64,000 nucleotides of DNA from Lichenicola sp964248625 (GTDB lineage Bacteria > Pseudomonadota > Alphaproteobacteria > Acetobacterales > Acetobacteraceae): assembly GCA_964248625.1 (NCBI GenBank), contig CAXTZG010000007.1, positions 1-64,000 of the forward strand, read 5' to 3'. Below, one piece after another: positions 43,136 to 52,451 of the stretch. The stretch's first letter is position 1, and each line of letters opens with the position of its first letter. The translations under genes and the position numbers were made by a program. The notes below the pieces were generated by a model that saw nothing but the letters and a program-made list of their open reading frames with translations, was not told the DNA's origin and did no database searches.

Positions 43136-43371
43136 GCCGCCATTTTCGTTTTGATCAGCTCGGCCAGATCGCCCACGGTCTTCAGCGATGCGATCTGCGC
43201 TGCCGACAGCTTGATGGCGAACGCCTTCTGCACGGCGAGCATCAGCCTGATATGGCTGAGACTGTCCCATTCCGGCACGTCGTCTGCGGTTGTCTGCGGG
43301 GTCAGCACGATCGAATCGTCGTCGAAGACGTCGTGGAAGATCGTCGTCAATTTGCCGTACACGTCTGTCAT
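43132..43371 (-). CDS. Acyl carrier protein
   Basis: A 79-residue acidic carrier protein with the phosphopantetheine site EWDSLSHIRLM (Ser37) and typical helical spacing, ending VGDLAELIKTKMAA. It is not the fatty-acid AcpP, whose motif is usually DSLDTVE, but resembles stand-alone ACPs found with FkbH or MBOAT genes. First gene of the cassette, and likely the carrier for the acyl unit formed by the FkbH-like enzyme and used by the MBOAT. The start is the ATG before TDVYGKL; a longer frame has no support. Confidence 0.88.
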   Translation of the reverse strand: MTDVYGKLTTIFHDVFDDDSIVLTPQTTADDVPEWDSLSHIRLMLAVQKAFAIKLSAAQIASLKTVGDLAELIKTKMAA

Positions 43372-43799
43372 TGCCGATGATCCCGAAATCCTGGTGGGTG
43401 TGTCTGCTGCCGGCCGCACCGCTGATGCGCGCGCCGTCGACATAGCATGACGATACCGTAACATTAACCTCAATCTGCCTGTGTCGCGTCCGGTTGCAGA
43501 GTGACCGCCATGTCGTCCGCAGACAGAGCCGGAGGCACCGATAACACGACGGGCCAGGATGATGGAGGCCTCGCCGCGGCAGACGCGCTGACGGTCCTTC
43601 CGCCGGACCGTAACCGCATCCATTGTGCCGACGAATCCCCGGATTTGCAACCTGGGTGTGATGCTGGCGCCGCCAGGCCAACCTGGAGTGGTCAGGGCCC
43701 GGCGGGGCGTGCGGATGATCCGGCGTGGCCGGGGCGGGCACTAGGCCGATCCGGCGGCGGCGGGGCATGCTGGGCCGCGCGGTCGGAGCCTCGGGGATC
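43372..43799. promoter_or_regulatory. Divergent intergenic region of ACP cassette and Kef-type antiporter
   Basis: This 428-base gap holds no convincing gene; a 101-codon plus-strand frame (43501-43806) has non-protein-like composition. Positions 43441-43480 are AT-rich for this genome and read TTGAGGTTAATGTTACGG on the minus strand, the most likely promoter area for the ACP operon. Box spacing is not ideal. No operator repeat was recognised. Confidence 0.35.
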
Positions 43800-45611
43800 A
43801 TGCTGAACACACTCGTCGCCCTGCTGCTGGCCAGCGTCGTGGCGGTGCCGCTGTCGCGTCGCGCGGGCTTTGGCAGCGTGCTCGGCTACCTGGTCGGCGG
43901 CGCCGCGATCGGGCCGTCCGGGCTCGGGCTGGTGTCGCGGGTCGGCGACGTCGCCGCGGTGTCCGGGCTCGGCGTGGTGATGCTGCTGTTCCTGATCGGG
44001 CTTGAGCTGCGGCCGGCCCGGCTCTGGATGCTGCGGCGCTCGGTGTTCGGGCTCGGGGCGGCGCAAGTGGCGGCAAGCGCCGCAGCACTCGCAGCGCTGC
44101 TGCATGCGACGCGCGGGCTGGGCTGGGCCGCCTGCATCGCCCTCGGCGCCGGGCTCGCTTTGTCCTCGACGGCGATCGTGCTGCCGATGCTGGGCGAGCG
44201 GGACCTGCGCGAAACGCGCGCCGGCCGCGACGGCTTCGCGGTGCTGCTGTTCCAGGACCTGTCGTTCATTCCGCTGGTGGCCCTGGTGCCGCTGCTGGCG
44301 GACGGGCACGCGCTGCACGTGCCGGGCGCGCTGCCATGGCGGGGCGTCCTGCTGGCGCTGGCGGCGATCGGCGCGATCCTGGCCGGCGGGCTGCTGGTGG
44401 TGCCGCGCATCTTCCGGCTCATCGGCGGCGCGCGCACGCCGGAGGTGTTCACCGCCACGGCGCTGCTGACGGTGGCGGGAACCGCCTGGCTCGCCGATGC
44501 GGTCGGGCTGTCGATGTCGCTGGGCGCCTTTCTGGCCGGGGTGCTGCTGTCGAGCTCGGAATACCGCCACGAGCTGCAAGCCGATATCGGGCCGTTCGAG
44601 GGGCTGCTGCTGGGCTTCTTCTTCCTGTCGGTCGGCATGGGCGCCCGGCTCGACCTGCTGGCGGCAACACCCTGGGCGATCGTGGCGGAGGTGGCGGCCC
44701 TGCTGTGCGTGAAGACGGCGATCTCCTTCGGGCTCGGACGGATCGCCGGGCAGGAAACCGCGGAAGCCGTGCGGTTCGCGCTCGCCCTGCCGCAGGGCAG
44801 CGAGTTCAGCTTCGTGCTGTTCGCAGCCGCCGTGGCGGCCGGGAGCCTGCCTGCCGGGATCGCGGCACAGGCGACCCTGGTCATCGCGCTGTCGATGGCA
44901 GCCACGCCGATCCTGTTCGCGCTTTCCGAGCGGCGGCTGCTGCCAAGGCTCGGCCGGCAGGCGAACCCCGTCTACGACACCGTGGAGGCGCAGGACGCGC
45001 CGGTGATCATCTGCGGCTTCGGGCGCATGGGACAGATCGTGGGACGCGTGCTGCGCATGCAGAACATCGCCTACACCGCGCTGGAGCAGGATGCCGCGCA
45101 GATCGAGGTGATCCGCCGCTTCGGCAACAAGGTGTATTACGGCGATCCGGGCCGGCCGGACCTGCTGCGGGCGGCCGGCGCCGAGACGGCCCGGCTTCTG
45201 GTGGTGACGCTGGCCGATCCGGACGAGGTGCTGCGTGTGGTCGACATCGCGCGGCGGACGTTCCCGAACCTGCGCATCGTCGCCCGCGCGCGCAACCGCC
45301 GGCACGCACACCTGCTGATGGACCGCGACATCCCGCTGGTCGTGCGCGAAACCTTCCACTCGGCGCTGCACATGACGGAGCTGGCGCTGGAGGAGCTCGG
45401 GCTCGGCCGGACCGAGGCCCGGCGCACGGTCGAGGCGTTCCGGCACACCGACGAGCAGGCGCTGCAGGAGACGCTGGCGATCCGCGACAACGAGACGCTG
45501 CTGATCCAGAATGCGAGGCAGGTCAGCGACGAGCTGGCCGAGCTGTTCCGGCGCGATCGGCCGACATCCTCGCGCGAGGCAGCCGGGCCGGCGGCAGCCC
45601 GGCCGCGGTGA
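43800..45611 (+). CDS. Kef-type monovalent cation:proton antiporter with RCK (TrkA-N) domain
   Basis: A 603-residue CPA2-family antiporter. About 12 hydrophobic segments span residues 3-385, with LVGGAAIGPSGLGLV and GLALSSTAIVLPML typical of KefB/C and YbaL. From residue 400 a Rossmann RCK_N domain follows (VIICGFGRMGQIVGRVL), binding nucleotide for gating, and then a polar tail. Likely exchanges K+ or Na+ for H+ across the inner membrane. The ATG at 43800 is chosen directly before the first helix; upstream in-frame ATGs exist at 43725 and 43767. No ancillary KefF/G gene is adjacent. Confidence 0.88.
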   Translation: MLNTLVALLLASVVAVPLSRRAGFGSVLGYLVGGAAIGPSGLGLVSRVGDVAAVSGLGVVMLLFLIGLELRPARLWMLRRSVFGLGAAQVAASAAALAALLHATRGLGWAACIALGAGLALSSTAIVLPMLGERDLRETRAGRDGFAVLLFQDLSFIPLVALVPLLADGHALHVPGALPWRGVLLALAAIGAILAGGLLVVPRIFRLIGGARTPEVFTATALLTVAGTAWLADAVGLSMSLGAFLAGVLLSSSEYRHELQADIGPFEGLLLGFFFLSVGMGARLDLLAATPWAIVAEVAALLCVKTAISFGLGRIAGQETAEAVRFALALPQGSEFSFVLFAAAVAAGSLPAGIAAQATLVIALSMAATPILFALSERRLLPRLGRQANPVYDTVEAQDAPVIICGFGRMGQIVGRVLRMQNIAYTALEQDAAQIEVIRRFGNKVYYGDPGRPDLLRAAGAETARLLVVTLADPDEVLRVVDIARRTFPNLRIVARARNRRHAHLLMDRDIPLVVRETFHSALHMTELALEELGLGRTEARRTVEAFRHTDEQALQETLAIRDNETLLIQNARQVSDELAELFRRDRPTSSREAAGPAAARPR

Positions 45612-45663
45612 GGGGGGGCAAGGCGGCGCCTGACGGGTCCGGGGAAACGAGCCGGCATCCGCC

Positions 45664-45684
45664 CGTCCCGGGATAGCCGGGACG
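45664..45684. terminator. Hairpin between convergent antiporter and cdh genes
   Basis: A perfect 8-bp stem, CGTCCCGG / CCGGGACG, with a 5-base loop (GATAG) lies mid-way in the 104-base convergent gap. Likely a two-way terminator, although no T-run is present. Confidence 0.5.
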
Positions 45685-45715
45685 ATCGAGGCGGCGCGGC
45701 ATACCGGGATCCGGT

Positions 45716-46516
45716 CTAGGTCGGGGCGGCAATCCGGCAGGCGTGGTCCTGCAGCTCCTCGCCGGATCCGGAGCCGAGCGCGATCCGCGGCCCCAGCAGG
45801 GCGGCGAGCGGGCCGGCCTCGCCGTCCAGCAGCACGAAGCCGGGCTGCCCGTCACGCACCTCGCCGACCAGCACCAGCGTGTGGCGGCCCATCTCGCGCC
45901 CCGGATCGGCGAGGGATGCTGCAAGAAGCCGGAACGGGTTGACGTCGGCCAGGCTGTCGCCAGGGATCCGGATCGCGCGGTAGCGATGCAGCGCCAGCCG
46001 GACCGGCAGCGGGCGCCATTGGGCGCCGATCGCAGGTGCCGCACGATCCAGGGCGGCGCGGACCTCGGGTGCGATGCAGTCGACATGGATGTGCAGCTGC
46101 TCCTGGCTGCGGCCGCTCCGGGAGTTGATGGCCAGCGACAGGTCACGGCGCGGCAGCAGCCGGTGCAGGCGCTCATCGACCAGCGCCGTGGCGCTCCAGG
46201 CGCGGGCAAAGAAGTTCGGCGCGTCGGGCGCCAGGATCGCCGGCGATTCGATCCCGCTGATCCGCGCGGTCGGGATCAACAGGAACTGCGACGTGCCCTC
46301 GATGTCCTTCAGGACCGCCGAGCCATCGGCCTCGCCGCCCGAAAGGTCGACGCTGGCGCACGGGGCCGGGCTGCGATGCGCGAGCTGGTCCGGGACGCAG
46401 CGGTCATGGACGATCTTCCACAGCGCGTCCGGATCGTGCGCCCGTGCCGGTTCTGCCGCGAGGAGGCCGGTGGCGACGGCGCAGAGGAGCGCGCGGAGCA
46501 GGCAACGATGCCTCAC
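45716..46516 (-). CDS. cdh: CDP-diacylglycerol diphosphatase
   Basis: A 266-residue protein of the HIT-like CDH family that hydrolyses CDP-diacylglycerol to CMP and phosphatidate. After a signal or anchor sequence (residues 1-25) come ALWKIVHDRC, GSAVLKDIEGTSQFLLIPT, a GIESPAI loop, PNFFARAWSA and SRSGRSQEQLHIHVDC, the last containing the HIH catalytic motif. These match E. coli Cdh closely in order. The GTG start overlaps the ppx stop (GTGA), so it is read with the polyphosphate genes. Membrane attachment is inferred. Confidence 0.9.
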   Translation of the reverse strand: MRHRCLLRALLCAVATGLLAAEPARAHDPDALWKIVHDRCVPDQLAHRSPAPCASVDLSGGEADGSAVLKDIEGTSQFLLIPTARISGIESPAILAPDAPNFFARAWSATALVDERLHRLLPRRDLSLAINSRSGRSQEQLHIHVDCIAPEVRAALDRAAPAIGAQWRPLPVRLALHRYRAIRIPGDSLADVNPFRLLAASLADPGREMGRHTLVLVGEVRDGQPGFVLLDGEAGPLAALLGPRIALGSGSGEELQDHACRIAAPT

Positions 46517-48045
46517 GCGGCGACGATCTCCGGCTGCAGTCCGACCGCCTGGGCGAGCCGGTCCAGGCGCCGGCTGACGCTCTCGCCGGTGAACATGCCG
46601 CGCTCGCTGCTCAGCTGCAGCACCAGCCGCGTGCCCTGCGGCGCCAGGCTGGTGCCTTCCAGCAGTTCGGGCACGCCGGCGCACAGGGTGTAGGCGAGGC
46701 GCAGCGCCAGGCCCAGGATCTCGGCGCGGCGGAAGCCGGCGGTGTCCAGCAGTCGGCGGGCCGGCTGCAGGAACGGCTGGTCGAGCTCGGCCTCGTAGCG
46801 CATCGCCAGCGTGAGGGCCAGAAAGGCGCGGGTCGGGTGGTCGAACGCCATGCCGGGCTGGCGCAGCACCCGCAGGAAGGTCTGCTCGGCGCGATATTCG
46901 GGATGGTCGAGCGCGCCGCTGTCGGACATCCAGCAGGCGCTGACGCGCAGCCGCGTCTGGGCGGCGGTCTCGCTCAGCAGGCCCGCCGGGCTTGCGAACA
47001 GGCTGGCGGTCCAGTCGATCAGCGCCGGCGGCAGCGCGTCGTTGCGGCCGAGATGGGCGGCCATGTCGCGCGACGCCGCCTCGAGCGGGTCTTCCGACAT
47101 CACCTCCGGCGCCACGTGGCGCATGAACCAGCCTTCGCGCAGCCCGTCGACGCAGAACACCACCCGCCCGGGCGCCACCCGGCGCAGCAGCCGGCGCAGC
47201 ACGGTGGCGGCGAACGGCAGGTCCTCCAGCCGGCGGCGCGGCGCGCCGGGAAGGCGTTCGAGCGTGCGCTTGCTCGACCCGATGATCCAGCCGGTCATCT
47301 CGCGCGCCTCGTCCGCGCGCAGCTCGTAGTGATGGACGATGTTGAGCGGATAGAAGGTGCGCGAGATCTGCAGCCGGGCCAGCGCGCGGAAGGCGCCGCC
47401 CACCAGATAAAGCGTGCGGCCGCTGCAGTCCGGCAGCCAGTCGACGCCGAGCAGGTCGTCCTCGACGAGCGCCCGCGCCCGCTCGAGGTCGCCGCCGGCC
47501 CGGTCGCTGAGGCGGATGACGCCGAGCTTCAGCGTCCGCATCTGGTATTTCTGCCCGCCCGCGAGCCGCACCAGCTCGAGCGAGCCGCCGCCGATGTCGG
47601 CGACGACGCCGTCCGCGTCGGGCAGGCCGCAGAGCACGCCGGTGGCGGCGTAGTCGGCCTCCTCCTCGCCCGACAGGATGCGGATCGGCACGTCCGGCAT
47701 GATCCGGCGCAGCTGCTCGACGAACTCCGGTCCGTTGCTGGCATCGCGCACCGCGGCCGTGGCCAGCACCTCGAAGGGCTGCGCGTTCATGCTGCGCGCG
47801 ACGGCATAGAAGCGCTGCATCAGCGACAGCGCCTGCTGCATGCCGTCCGGATTCAGCCGGCCCGAGCTCTCCAGGCCGCGGCCGAGGCGCACCACGCCCT
47901 TCTCGTTGAAGATGGTGACGGGATTGCGCGCCTTGCCTTCGAAGACGACGAGGCGAACCGAGTTGGAGCCCAGATCGACCACGGCGGCGCGCGGCGGCCG
48001 GGACGGCGATGCGGCGGAACCGCCCGGGGCATCGGCATTCATCAT
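46513..48045 (-). CDS. ppx: Exopolyphosphatase (Ppx/GppA family)
   Basis: A 510-residue sugar-kinase/actin-fold phosphatase removing terminal phosphate from polyphosphate (or pppGpp). Key motifs are AAVVDLGSNSVRLVVFEG, TAAVRDASNGPEF, ILSGEEEADYAATG with the catalytic Glu, and DIGGGSLELV. A helical C-terminal HD-like region with GLREGWF completes the protein. It starts one base after the ppk stop and ends in an overlap with cdh. A second ATG follows immediately (MM). Confidence 0.94.
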   Translation of the reverse strand: MMNADAPGGSAASPSRPPRAAVVDLGSNSVRLVVFEGKARNPVTIFNEKGVVRLGRGLESSGRLNPDGMQQALSLMQRFYAVARSMNAQPFEVLATAAVRDASNGPEFVEQLRRIMPDVPIRILSGEEEADYAATGVLCGLPDADGVVADIGGGSLELVRLAGGQKYQMRTLKLGVIRLSDRAGGDLERARALVEDDLLGVDWLPDCSGRTLYLVGGAFRALARLQISRTFYPLNIVHHYELRADEAREMTGWIIGSSKRTLERLPGAPRRRLEDLPFAATVLRRLLRRVAPGRVVFCVDGLREGWFMRHVAPEVMSEDPLEAASRDMAAHLGRNDALPPALIDWTASLFASPAGLLSETAAQTRLRVSACWMSDSGALDHPEYRAEQTFLRVLRQPGMAFDHPTRAFLALTLAMRYEAELDQPFLQPARRLLDTAGFRRAEILGLALRLAYTLCAGVPELLEGTSLAPQGTRLVLQLSSERGMFTGESVSRRLDRLAQAVGLQPEIVAA

Positions 48046-48046
48046 G

Positions 48047-50318
48047 TCAATCCTGCAAGATACGGTCGGGGCGGCGCGGCACCGGACGCGCCACCGGCAG
48101 CGCCACCTTGCGGCCGGCGGAGCCGCGGCCGGACAGCGACGGGTTGGTCATGAAATACTCGTGCGCCGAGAACGGCTTGGGGCCCGGCTCCAGCCGGCTC
48201 CAGCTGCCGTCGGGCCCGAGCGTCCAGGATTGCAGGTTGTCCTTCAGGTTCATCACCATGATCTGGTCGAGCACCTGCGCATGCGCCGTCGGATTGCGGA
48301 TCGGCACCATGCTCTCGACGCGCCAGTCCATGTTGCGCGCCATCCAGTCGGCGCTGCTGATATAGACCAGCGCGTCGCGCGACGGCATGCGGTAGCCGTT
48401 GCCGAACACGAAGATGCGGCTGTGCTCCAGGAAGCGCCCGACGATCGACTTGACCTGGATGTTCTCCGACAGGCCGGGCACGCCGGGACGCAGGCAGCAG
48501 ATGCCGCGCACGATCACCAGGATGCGCACGCCCGCGGACGAGGCGGCATAGAGACGGTCGATCAGCTCGGCATCGACCAGCGAGTTCATCTTGAGCCAGA
48601 TCTGCGCGGGTTTGCCCGACCGGGCAAAGGCGATCTCCTTGTCGATCAGGGCCATCAGGGTGCTGCGTATGGTCAGCGGGCTGAAGGCGATCGCGTCCAT
48701 CGAGTTCGGCTTGGCATAGCCGGTCATGTAGTTGAACAGCCGCGCCGCATCGCGCGCGAGAGCCGGGTCGGCGGTGAAGAAGCTGAGGTCGGTATAGATC
48801 CGCGCGGTGATCGGATGGTAGTTGCCGGTGCCGAAATGCGCATACGAGCGCACGCTGCCGCCTTCGCGTCGGACGACGAGGCTGAGCTTGGCGTGCGTCT
48901 TCAGCTCGGCGAAGCCGAACACCACCTGCACGCCCGCCGCCTCCAGGGTGCGGGCCAGCCGGATGTTGGCCTCCTCGTCGAAGCGCGCGCGCAGCTCCAC
49001 CATCGCGGTGACTGACTTGCCGCTTTCGGCCGCCTCGATCAGCGCCTTCACGATCGCGCTGTCGCGCGAGGTGCGATACAGCGTCTGCTTGATCGCCAGC
49101 ACCGCCGGATCGAGGGCCGCCTGGCGGAGGAACTGCACCACCACGTCGAAGCTCTCGAACGGATGATGGACGACAATGTCCTTGGCGCGGATGGCGGCGA
49201 AGCAGTCGCCGCCGAAGTCGCGGATGCGCTCAGGGAAGCGCGGCACGTAGGGCGGGAACAGCAGGTCGGTGCGATCGCCTTCGATGATCTGCTTGACGTC
49301 GACGACGCCGACCAGCCCGTCATGCACCTGCAGCTCGCCGAGCGGGACGTCGAACTCGTCTGCGACCAGCTCGATCAGCTCGGCCGGCATGTTGTTGCGG
49401 ATGTCGAGATGGATCACCACGCCGCGCCGGCGCCGCTTGAGCGCGGTCTCGTAGGAGCGGACCAGATCCTCCGCCTCCTCCTCGTACTCGACGTCGGTGT
49501 CGCGGATAACACGGAACACCCCGCCACCGTCGACATGGAAGCCCGGGAACAGCCGGTCGAGAAACATCTCGATCAGGTCCTCCAGGATGATGAACCGGGC
49601 CTGCTGCGCCAGCTTGGCGTCGGCGTCCCCGCGCGCCGGGAGCCGGATGAAGCGGTCGACCTGGCCCGNNNNNNNNNNTCAGCCCGACCATGGCATGCCG
49701 GTTGTCCTCGTCGCTCAACAGGCGCAGCACCAGGCCGAGGCCCATGTTGGGGATGAACGGGAACGGGTGCGCGGGGTCGATGGCGAGCGGGGTCAGGATC
49801 GGGAAGATCCGCTCCATGAAGCAGGTCTCGAGCCAGGCGCGGTCCTCGTCGTCCAGGTCGCCCGCGGTCAGCACGGTGATGCCGGCGCCGGCAAGTGCTG
49901 CGCAAAGCTCCTTCCAGATGCGCTGCTGCTCGGCGAGCAGGGTGCGGCTGCGCTCCTCGACCGCGCCGAGCTGCTGTGCCGGAGTGCGGCCGTCCGGCGA
50001 GCGGGTGGTGAGCGCCTCGCGCATCTGGCCGATCAGGCCCGCGACGCGCACCGAATAGAACTCGTCCAGGTTGCCGGCGCTGATCGACAGGAAGCGCAGC
50101 CGTTCCAGCAGCGGGTTGCGCGGGTTGTCGGCCTCCTCGACGACGCGCTGGTTGAAATCGAGCCAGGACAGCTCGCGGTTGATGAACCGCTCCGACGAGT
50201 CCGGCGTGATCGCCTCGGACGTCGGATGATGCGTGACCGCGCGCCCGGCGGGCCTGTTGTTGAGGGAACGTGCAGGCGCCCTGCCCGTCCTGGTCCTTGC
50301 CGGCTTCGCCTCGTCCAC
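48047..50318 (-). CDS. ppk: Polyphosphate kinase (PPK1), interrupted by a 10-N assembly gap
   Basis: PPK1, which makes polyphosphate from ATP. The N-terminal part has RFINRELSWLDFNQRV and LEETCF-type helices. After the gap the frame resumes at GQVDRFIRLPA, and RFIILEDLIEMF follows. The phospho-His region is SYAHFGTGNYHPITARIYTD. The two halves are in different frames as written; a true gap length divisible by three (9 or 12 bases) restores one frame, so this is an assembly artefact and not a pseudogene. The GTG at 50318 with GGGGAGG upstream is the chosen start; an ATG at 50441 is possible. Confidence 0.92.
49669..49678. other. Run of 10 N (scaffold gap) inside ppk
   Basis: Ten unknown bases in the assembly. 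Reading frames on the two sides differ by one base if ten is taken literally, so the number of N is a placeholder. About three or four residues are missing, in the short stretch just before the conserved DRFIRLP segment. Confidence 0.95.
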
Positions 50319-50468
50319 CTGGCCCTCCCCTGCGCCTGCTGCGCTGCCGAACCTAGGGACAACGAAGCGGGGAGGAAATAGCGCCGCCCGCGCCCCGCCC
50401 GCTCCGGCCCGGTTGATAAGCCTGTCATAACAGGGCCCCATGCCGTCCCTGTCTCGAGGAGTTCACGC

Positions 50469-52352
50469 ATGCGCCGCAGATCCTTCATCGCCGCCCTGCC
50501 CGCTGCCGCCGCGATCCCGCTTGCCGGCGCCTTTGCCGCAGCGCCGCCCTCGACCTCAGGATCCCCCGCGACCACCGATGGCCCTGGCCAGGGCGGAACT
50601 GCGCATGCGGTGCCCGGGGCGCCGGCGGGCTTCCAGCCGGCGGGGGCGGAGCGGTTCGATCGTCCGGACGTGCATGCGGGCGACCGTCCGGCGGGAGCGA
50701 GCTTCGCCACGCGCTCGGCCGCCATGGGCTGCAACGGCGCCGCCGGCAGCGCGCAGCCGATCGCGACGCAGGCGGCGATCGCCATGCTCCGGCGGGGCGG
50801 CTCGGCGGCCGATGCGGCGGTGGCGATGAATGCCTGCCTCGGCTTCCTGGAGCCGACCAGCTCAGGGATGGGCGGCGACTGCTACGCGATGATCTGGGAC
50901 CCCAAGCTGGCCAAGGTGGTGGGCCTGGCCGGATCAGGGCGCAGCCCGAAAGGCTTGAGCCTGGAGACCGTGCGGGCGCGGGCGAAGAACAACGCGCTGC
51001 CGGCGCTGGGTGCGGTCAGCGTGTCGGTGCCGGGCGCGCTCGACGGCTGGTGGACGCTGCACCAGCGCTACGGGAAGCTGCCATGGAAGGAGCTGTTCGG
51101 ACCGGCGATCGACCTCGCCACGCACGGCGCGCCGGTGCCGCAGATCATCGGCTACTACATCTACCGCAACATCAAGGCGTTCGTCCGGCCCGGTTCGGGG
51201 GTGGAGGAAACCGCCAACGCGCTGCACACCTACGCGCCGAACGGCCAGGCGCCGCGCGAAGGCGACGTGTTCCGCAACCCCGACCTCGCCCGCACCTACA
51301 GGATGGTCGCCGAGGGCGGGCGCGACGCGTTCTATGACGGGCCGATCGCCGACACCATCGAGCGCTACTTCAAGCGCATCGGCGGCTGGATGACGCGCGA
51401 CGACCTCAAGCACCAGCATGCGGACTGGAACACCCCGCTCGCCACCGATTATCGCGGCGTGACGGTGCACGGCATGGCGGAAAACACGCAAGGTGCGGCG
51501 ACGCTGCAGATGCTCAACATGCTCGAGCATTTCGACCTGCGCGGGATGGGCTTCCAGTCGGCGCAGTCGTTGCAGGTGCAGATCGAGGCCAAGCGCCTCG
51601 CCTACGAGGATCGCGCCCGCTACTACGCCGATCCGGAGTTCTCCAAGGTGCCGTTCGAGTGGCTGGTGTCCAAGGAGTACGGCGCCGAGCGCGCCAAGCT
51701 GATCCGTCCGGACCGGATCAACACCGACGTCCGTCCGGGCGACGCGCCGAGCCATGGCGACACCACCTATTTCAGCGTGGCGGACTCGTCGGGCATGATG
51801 ATCTCGATGATCCAGTCGAACTTCCGCGGCATGGGATCGGGGCTGGTGGCCGACGGGCTGGGCTTCATGTTCCAGGATCGCGGACAGCTGTTCTCGCTGC
51901 GCGACGGGCATCCGAACCTGTACCAGCCGGGCAAGCGGCCGTTCCAGACCATCATCCCGGGCTTCGCCACCAAGGCCGGACAGCCCTGGATGGCGTTCGG
52001 GGTGATGGGCGGCGATATGCAGCCGATGGGCCAGCAGCAGATCATCGTCAACCGCGTCGATTACGGGCTCGACATCCAGGCCGCCGGCGACAGCCCGCGC
52101 TGGCACCATGAAGGCTCGTCGCAAAGCATGGGCGAGGACCGGCCGGGCTATCCGCCGAGCGGCGTGCTGCGGCTTGAGGCCGGCGTGCCGGAGGCGACGA
52201 AAAAGGCGCTGGCGGATCTGGGCTGGACCATGGCGCCGTCGGATGGCGGGTTCGGGCGCTATGAGTGCATCGAGCACCGGATGAGCGGGCAGGACCGTGT
52301 GTATGCGGCAGCCAGCGAGATGCGCGCCGATGGCTGCGCGCTCGCCTACTGA
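50469..52352 (+). CDS. ggt: Gamma-glutamyltransferase
   Basis: A 627-residue Ntn-hydrolase that cleaves or transfers the gamma-glutamyl group of glutathione in the periplasm. The N-terminus RRRSFIAALPAAAAIPLAG resembles a twin-arginine-type export signal. SSGMGGDCYAM, VPGALDGWW and the processing site HGDTTYFSV are visible, with Thr432 the expected nucleophile released by autocleavage. Family GG motif near the end: MGGDMQPMGQ. A Gly/Pro/Ala-rich linker of about 60 residues follows the signal. Divergent from ppk. Confidence 0.93.
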   Translation: MRRRSFIAALPAAAAIPLAGAFAAAPPSTSGSPATTDGPGQGGTAHAVPGAPAGFQPAGAERFDRPDVHAGDRPAGASFATRSAAMGCNGAAGSAQPIATQAAIAMLRRGGSAADAAVAMNACLGFLEPTSSGMGGDCYAMIWDPKLAKVVGLAGSGRSPKGLSLETVRARAKNNALPALGAVSVSVPGALDGWWTLHQRYGKLPWKELFGPAIDLATHGAPVPQIIGYYIYRNIKAFVRPGSGVEETANALHTYAPNGQAPREGDVFRNPDLARTYRMVAEGGRDAFYDGPIADTIERYFKRIGGWMTRDDLKHQHADWNTPLATDYRGVTVHGMAENTQGAATLQMLNMLEHFDLRGMGFQSAQSLQVQIEAKRLAYEDRARYYADPEFSKVPFEWLVSKEYGAERAKLIRPDRINTDVRPGDAPSHGDTTYFSVADSSGMMISMIQSNFRGMGSGLVADGLGFMFQDRGQLFSLRDGHPNLYQPGKRPFQTIIPGFATKAGQPWMAFGVMGGDMQPMGQQQIIVNRVDYGLDIQAAGDSPRWHHEGSSQSMGEDRPGYPPSGVLRLEAGVPEATKKALADLGWTMAPSDGGFGRYECIEHRMSGQDRVYAAASEMRADGCALAY

Positions 52353-52409
52353 CCGTCATGTGCGGTCGCGTCCCGGTCGCAAGCGCCGAGCCGGGTCAGC
52401 CGGACGGCC

Positions 52410-52436
52410 GCCGGAGATGACGGTCGTGCCTCCGGC
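52410..52436 (+). terminator. Possible hairpin after ggt
   Basis: GCCGGAG / CTCCGGC with a 13-base loop lies 57 bases past the ggt stop and just before the histidine kinase ATG. No T-run. It may end ggt transcription or form part of the kinase leader. Confidence 0.25.
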
Positions 52437-52451
52437 TGCTAGATCGGGGCC

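Noticed and set aside
43501..43806. 101-codon plus-strand frame upstream of the Kef-type antiporter
   Set aside because: Composition is Gly/Ala/Asp/Arg-rich without hydrophobic core or ribosome-binding site, and it overlaps the antiporter start.
48047..50318. ppk as a pseudogene because the halves are out of frame
   Set aside because: The shift falls exactly at the N run; both sides are intact and conserved, so it is an assembly artefact.
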